Shown in pieces: positions 61,401 to 64,000 of a stretch of DNA of 64,000 nucleotides (the stretch's first letter is position 1; each line of letters begins with the position of its first letter). Made by a program: the position numbers and the translations under genes. Source of the stretch: Auritidibacter sp. Marseille-P8566 (lineage in GTDB: Bacteria; Actinomycetota; Actinomycetes; Actinomycetales; Microbacteriaceae); assembly GCA_945895375.1 (NCBI GenBank), contig CAMDEE010000006.1, positions 1-64,000 on the forward strand, read 5' to 3'. The notes beneath the pieces are model-generated. The model saw only the letters and a program-made list of their open reading frames with translations, was not told where the DNA came from and ran no database searches.

Positions 61401-62129
61401 ATCTGCTGCCAGAAGGACATTAGGTAAGACATCAACATCAGACTCAATTGGTTTGCCTAAAGCAATCTTCGAAACAAAAGAGTTAGGTTCTGGGGGTAGC
61501 TCTCGAAGCATCAAGGTTGGTGCTGTGACAGCGTTGGTTAGGGCTAATGTTCTTTGAATCTCAAGCTCAGGAACATCCTTGGTTGCATCAGCTAGGAAGC
61601 TGAGCAGAGTAATAGGAACTAGATCGGTTGCTTCACGATAGACCCGATTGAGCTTTTGAACATCTAAGTCAATCTGGAAGTGTTTTTTCAGGGTGATGAC
61701 TAGTTCAGGGTTTATAAAAGGATCGCCCACTAGGACTAGCTCGTAGTCTCTGCCTCGACGAACAAGCTCAGCTCCCCACATCATCGCAGGGATTCGGAGG
61801 TCAAGGTTCACAGTTCTAAAGTCAATGGATCCAGCAAGTAAAAAGATGGAGCCTAGGCCAAAGTTTGAGAGCAATCTTTCGCTTTTGATCTTGATGTGTC
61901 GGGCTTCGGTTAGAGCCTTTGAATAAGCAATTGGGTCTCTGACCAGGTTGGCTAATAGACCTCTGTGGCTCTTAGTAAAGAGGGATAGACCTACTGGATG
62001 TGATTTCTCAAGATTGACTAAACCAAGAACATCTAGATCTAGGTTGGTCAGCGGATTAGCTCCACCGATACCTCTGATCTCTTCCAGCCATCTGGTGTAT
62101 TGCTCTTGTGTTCTGTCTTGTTCACTCAT
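58479..62129 (-). CDS. SF1-helicase-like protein with degenerate ATPase motifs and C-terminal REase_MTES_1575-like domain
   Basis: 1216 aa; FAVEVLPGTGYTQTVANILAAF (Walker A with Y for K), FDAVIIMDACGTTIAE...FIAFGDP (Walker B-like), C-term RIRLRPALLRSLGWGYQRVYSFEVFSDPQAVAERIAVRLG. Confidence 0.7.
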   Translation of the reverse strand: MSEQDRTQEQYTRWLEEIRGIGGANPLTNLDLDVLGLVNLEKSHPVGLSLFTKSHRGLLANLVRDPIAYSKALTEARHIKIKSERLLSNFGLGSIFLLAGSIDFRTVNLDLRIPAMMWGAELVRRGRDYELVLVGDPFINPELVITLKKHFQIDLDVQKLNRVYREATDLVPITLLSFLADATKDVPELEIQRTLALTNAVTAPTLMLRELPPEPNSFVSKIALGKPIESDVDVLPNVLLAADADSNQAKIIKRAVAGDSFAVEVLPGTGYTQTVANILAAFSAEGKRALVIAPRRQTINELSARLTQAGLSGLMVRSYSAWLDVVSAISRYEKSTPANLKEAHQGRSFAAEKLAEYQDSLSVKHPVLGISISDALEKLAELSALPKPPKTNARIQGSALFETRNRTAAIALLHEAVDLGEFELSVQSSPWANSRFEDPAEVPRVLSLASRLADDVLPSFGQRLDDISKQVHFPDAVNVAQWGEYLRLLISIRGTLDRFRPDVFDRPLTDLITATSPRREKNGMSGKTRRALSKHAKEYVRVGVSVNDLHVALLQIEEQATQWKALCTQAILPNVPLGLDDAQVIYQSLVADLIKLDSHLDQNPDRPNLIELPISELSKKLRALATETAPLDNLVAKNDLRNRVQDAGLSSLVRSLATNGARNESLIAEFDQCWWLSALEYLLVGDNAFTSYTPELLADLETKFVMADQRLMIESRKEISHRTARRWNQLGQELPQELEAIRTVLKERVSSLPLMTKHARKLWPSLASHVASSPYELPVELLQEKVFDAVIIMDACGTTIAENLSGLMRAKQFIAFGDPMISEPNGFEVEWQLSLKAKAPEAPSSFEVISSIFGREVLKRSYRLKGQLFSQLINKEFYQGRLEVEPTANEFDGKSALDLVIVNGENRTLGNKTASTESPVAEVEKVIELILDHVKHSPDESLLVVSASAVHVENLDIALQEALESRPDLMEYFEKHGREKFEITTLADLNHRLADRIIFTIGFGRTAQGKLLSHFGLLNEPEARRWLANMLVSARYSLTIVSCFSAYDLPELGPEGATAYLTTLLRPIYNDSVETDTFDSDPMLADLSRRLKRFGIRVVEGFGERIPLVASFGNQSLIVEPDWANSDLTVTERIRLRPALLRSLGWGYQRVYSFEVFSDPQAVAERIAVRLGVEITPTMLNTQAVPRVHEDTDAAWGDSNTSNDDRLRNDKPPHWG

Positions 62130-62215
62130 TAGAGAACTAGCCTAACTTTGACGCTTTCACGAACATCGTAGGCTGGGCTGGATTCGGGTAAGTTTGACTG
62201 ATGTAGCGATGATTT

Positions 62216-62287
62216 GCCCTCGTAGCTCAGTGGATAGAGCAGTGGTTTCCTAAACCATGTGCGGAAGTTCGATTCTTCTCGGGGGCA
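62216..62287 (+). tRNA. tRNA-Arg (anticodon CCU)
   Basis: GCCCTCG TA GCTC AGTGGATA GAGC A GTGGT TTCCTAA ACCAT GTGC GGAAG TTCGATT CTTCT CGGGGGC A. Confidence 0.92.
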
Positions 62288-62290
62288 CCC

Positions 62291-62794
62291 TTAGGCAGCT
62301 TTAGGTAAAGCCAGATACTCATCCCACGTAGGTTCTAGTTTTTCAGCACCTCTAATAAGCCATGCTCCACCATGAGGCATCTTTGGTGTGAAGGATAAAG
62401 TCCAACCCATTTCATTCAAAGTCTTATCACCTTTGATGTTGTTACATCTTAGGCAAGCAGCCACTAGATTCTCCCAAGAGTCAGTTCCACCTTTTGATTT
62501 AGGTTGAACGTGATCAACAGTGTTGGCCGCTCTATTGCAATATGCACAGCGGTGAGCATCTCTTCTTAGAACTCCCCTTCTGGAGAGTGGAATGTTTCTA
62601 GATCCTGGCACTCGGACATATCTACTCAACAGAATTACCGAAGGCAGCTCGTATTCACTTGTTGCGCTATGAACCTTTTGCTCGGTAGATCCTTCAAGCA
62701 CGGTGGCTTTCTTGTTAAGCACCAAAACAATGGCTCGCTTGAATGAGACCACACCCAGTGGCTCGTATCCCGCATTCAAAACTAGTGTTCTCAT
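62291..62794 (-). CDS. HNH endonuclease
   Basis: MRTLVLNAGYEPLGVVSFKRAIVLVLNKKATVLE...RRDAHRCAYCNRAANTVDHVQPKSKGGTDSWENLVAACLRCNNIKGD; start 62794. Confidence 0.93.
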   Translation of the reverse strand: MRTLVLNAGYEPLGVVSFKRAIVLVLNKKATVLEGSTEQKVHSATSEYELPSVILLSRYVRVPGSRNIPLSRRGVLRRDAHRCAYCNRAANTVDHVQPKSKGGTDSWENLVAACLRCNNIKGDKTLNEMGWTLSFTPKMPHGGAWLIRGAEKLEPTWDEYLALPKAA

Positions 62795-62861
62795 GTTGCA
62801 TCCTTTCGAAATCACCTGCACGGATTGCAGGTTTTCGTATCTATCAACTACAAGGCTCAAA

Positions 62862-62893
62862 CAAAAAACGCGTCACCGTAATCGGTAACGCGT
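62862..62893 (-). terminator. Rho-independent terminator directly after 26-aa sORF
   Basis: Minus strand ACGCGTTACCG-ATTA-CGGTGACGCGT then TTTTTTG; one mismatch in 11-bp stem. Confidence 0.85.
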
Positions 62894-62974
62894 CTAAGCA
62901 GAGAAAGTTTGACAAGGACAAACTACGTGAAGATGTTCAAACTCATGCTTGGCAGGCACAGGGAAGGCATCCAT
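62894..62974 (-). CDS. 26-aa small ORF with strong SD (MDAFPVPAKHEFEHLHVVCPCQTFSA)
   Basis: Minus strand AAAGGAGAAACTAATGGATGCC: AGGAG SD (62981-62985), 6-nt spacer, 27 codons including TAG; not in ORF track (below length cutoff). Confidence 0.6.
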   Translation of the reverse strand: MDAFPVPAKHEFEHLHVVCPCQTFSA

Positions 62975-63082
62975 TAGTTTCTCCTTTCAAAGCCAAAAGT
63001 TGACTTGGAAAAAGGTTACGACCTAAGGCCAAAAATGCCTAGGAAACACACCAAAGTAAAAGGTTAAGAATTGGTGCTGTTT

Positions 63083-63982
63083 TTAGTCGATTACGCGGGC
63101 GTAGTAGACGTTTGGAGTGTAGATAGGAGCTAGCTTCACGCGGTCGCCAGGTCTAGGAGCGTGATAGAACATGCCAGAACCTGCGTAAATACCGTTGTGG
63201 CTGTGGTTGCTCATGATTACAAGGTCGCCTGGTCTAGCGTCTGACTTCTTGATTCTCTTGATTCTTGGGTGAGCTGCCTGAGCGTTCACAGAGTGAGGAA
63301 GCAGTAGCCCAAACTCAGAGAAGACCAGGCGAACATAGCCTGAACAGTCAAGACCGGTTGGTAGCTGACCACCAAGGATGTATGGAACACCTACGTGCTT
63401 AGCAGCAACCTTCATAATGTCATCAGGATTGAGTTCTGAGTACTTAGGGTTCGCGGCTAGATCAAAAGCGGTTAGACCGGTGTAACCGAGGTAGTTGTTT
63501 CTGTCGGTTAGACGTCTTAGATCGTTAGCTGACATGATTCCGTAAGAACCACGCTCATAGCTAATGGTTGTTTCAACAGCAATGGCTAGGCTCTGAGCCT
63601 CACCAGCTGCACCTTGAGAGTTAGAAGCAAGACCTGATAGAGCGGTAACAGCTGGGCTGTATGCGTAAGCAGGAAGGCTGGCAGTTGCTGTTACCCCTCC
63701 GATAACGCTCATCACAACCGCAGTCTTGACTGCTGCTCGCTTACGAAGAGGGAGTTTGGCGATAGGTCTGATTAGAGAAGTTGGAGAACCCTCAACCTGA
63801 GGAGGGTTTGCTTTGAAGTATTTGCGATCTAGCTTGGCTGCTCTTTTTTCTGCCTTAAGCGCTGCCCTGCTACTACGCTTTCTTTCGCTTTCCCGGATGG
63901 ATCTGCGACTACGAAGCTCAAAAGATTCGAGGACATTGATTTCAACGTCAGCGCGACGGCGTCCAGATGGCTTTTCAGTCAA
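63083..63982 (-). CDS. C40 (NlpC/P60) peptidoglycan endopeptidase
   Basis: AAKHVGVPYILGGQLPTGLDCSGYVRLVFSEFGLLLPHSVNAQA...RPGDLVIMSNHSHNGIYAGSGMFYHAPRPGDRVKL. Confidence 0.94.
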   Translation of the reverse strand: MTEKPSGRRRADVEINVLESFELRSRRSIRESERKRSSRAALKAEKRAAKLDRKYFKANPPQVEGSPTSLIRPIAKLPLRKRAAVKTAVVMSVIGGVTATASLPAYAYSPAVTALSGLASNSQGAAGEAQSLAIAVETTISYERGSYGIMSANDLRRLTDRNNYLGYTGLTAFDLAANPKYSELNPDDIMKVAAKHVGVPYILGGQLPTGLDCSGYVRLVFSEFGLLLPHSVNAQAAHPRIKRIKKSDARPGDLVIMSNHSHNGIYAGSGMFYHAPRPGDRVKLAPIYTPNVYYARVID

Positions 63983-64000
63983 AACATATCCTCCTTACTA

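Noticed and set aside
62743-63003. 86-aa + strand ORF over the HNH upstream region
   Set aside because: No recognisable family; overlaps a minus-strand sORF, terminator and HNH start in antisense.

Overview
This 64 kb window reads as an actinobacterial chromosome segment. The families (DUF4245, DUF4307, DUF501, PIN-PhoH, class II FBA, mycobacterial-type small FtsB, REase_MTES_1575-like) and the moderate GC suggest a small-genome Microbacteriaceae, but that placement is inference only. Most of it is dense housekeeping sequence: ychF, pfkB-fba, ispH, xseAB, fumC, phoH-like, uppS, greA, ilvA, htpX-lemA, ndh, DUF501-ftsB-eno-hisS, mazG, mfd, pth-rplY, prs, glmU, ispE, ksgA, tatD, metG, rsmI, PMT. 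There are three tRNAs (Leu-UAA-like, Gln-UUG, Arg-CCU). I saw no rRNA, CRISPR array, IS element or prophage. The less ordinary material, in order: (1) a VOC gene split by an apparent 1-nt deletion; (2) a 2028-aa secreted RHS/WapA-like protein with a distinct C-terminal tip and a tightly coupled small membrane protein, a candidate toxin-immunity pair; (3) tandem paralogous uncharacterised membrane proteins; (4) a tRNA with a UAA (Leu) anticodon but class I (short variable loop) architecture; (5) a fused DUF262-HNH (GmrSD-like) protein preceded by a cluster of six GATC sites; (6) a peptidyl-tRNA hydrolase whose essential N-terminus has no canonical start codon and sits in an 11-bp perfect hairpin; (7) an MFS protein that appears to lack about one transmembrane segment by in-frame deletion; (8) a histone-H1-like Lys/Ala repeat protein with a strong nested internal start; (9) a 1216-aa SF1-helicase-like protein with a broken Walker A (K to Y) and a degenerate Walker B; (10) an unlisted 26-aa sORF with strong SD and its own terminator; (11) repeated interlocked stop codons at convergent gene ends. 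No database search was run; all family calls are by motif recognition.
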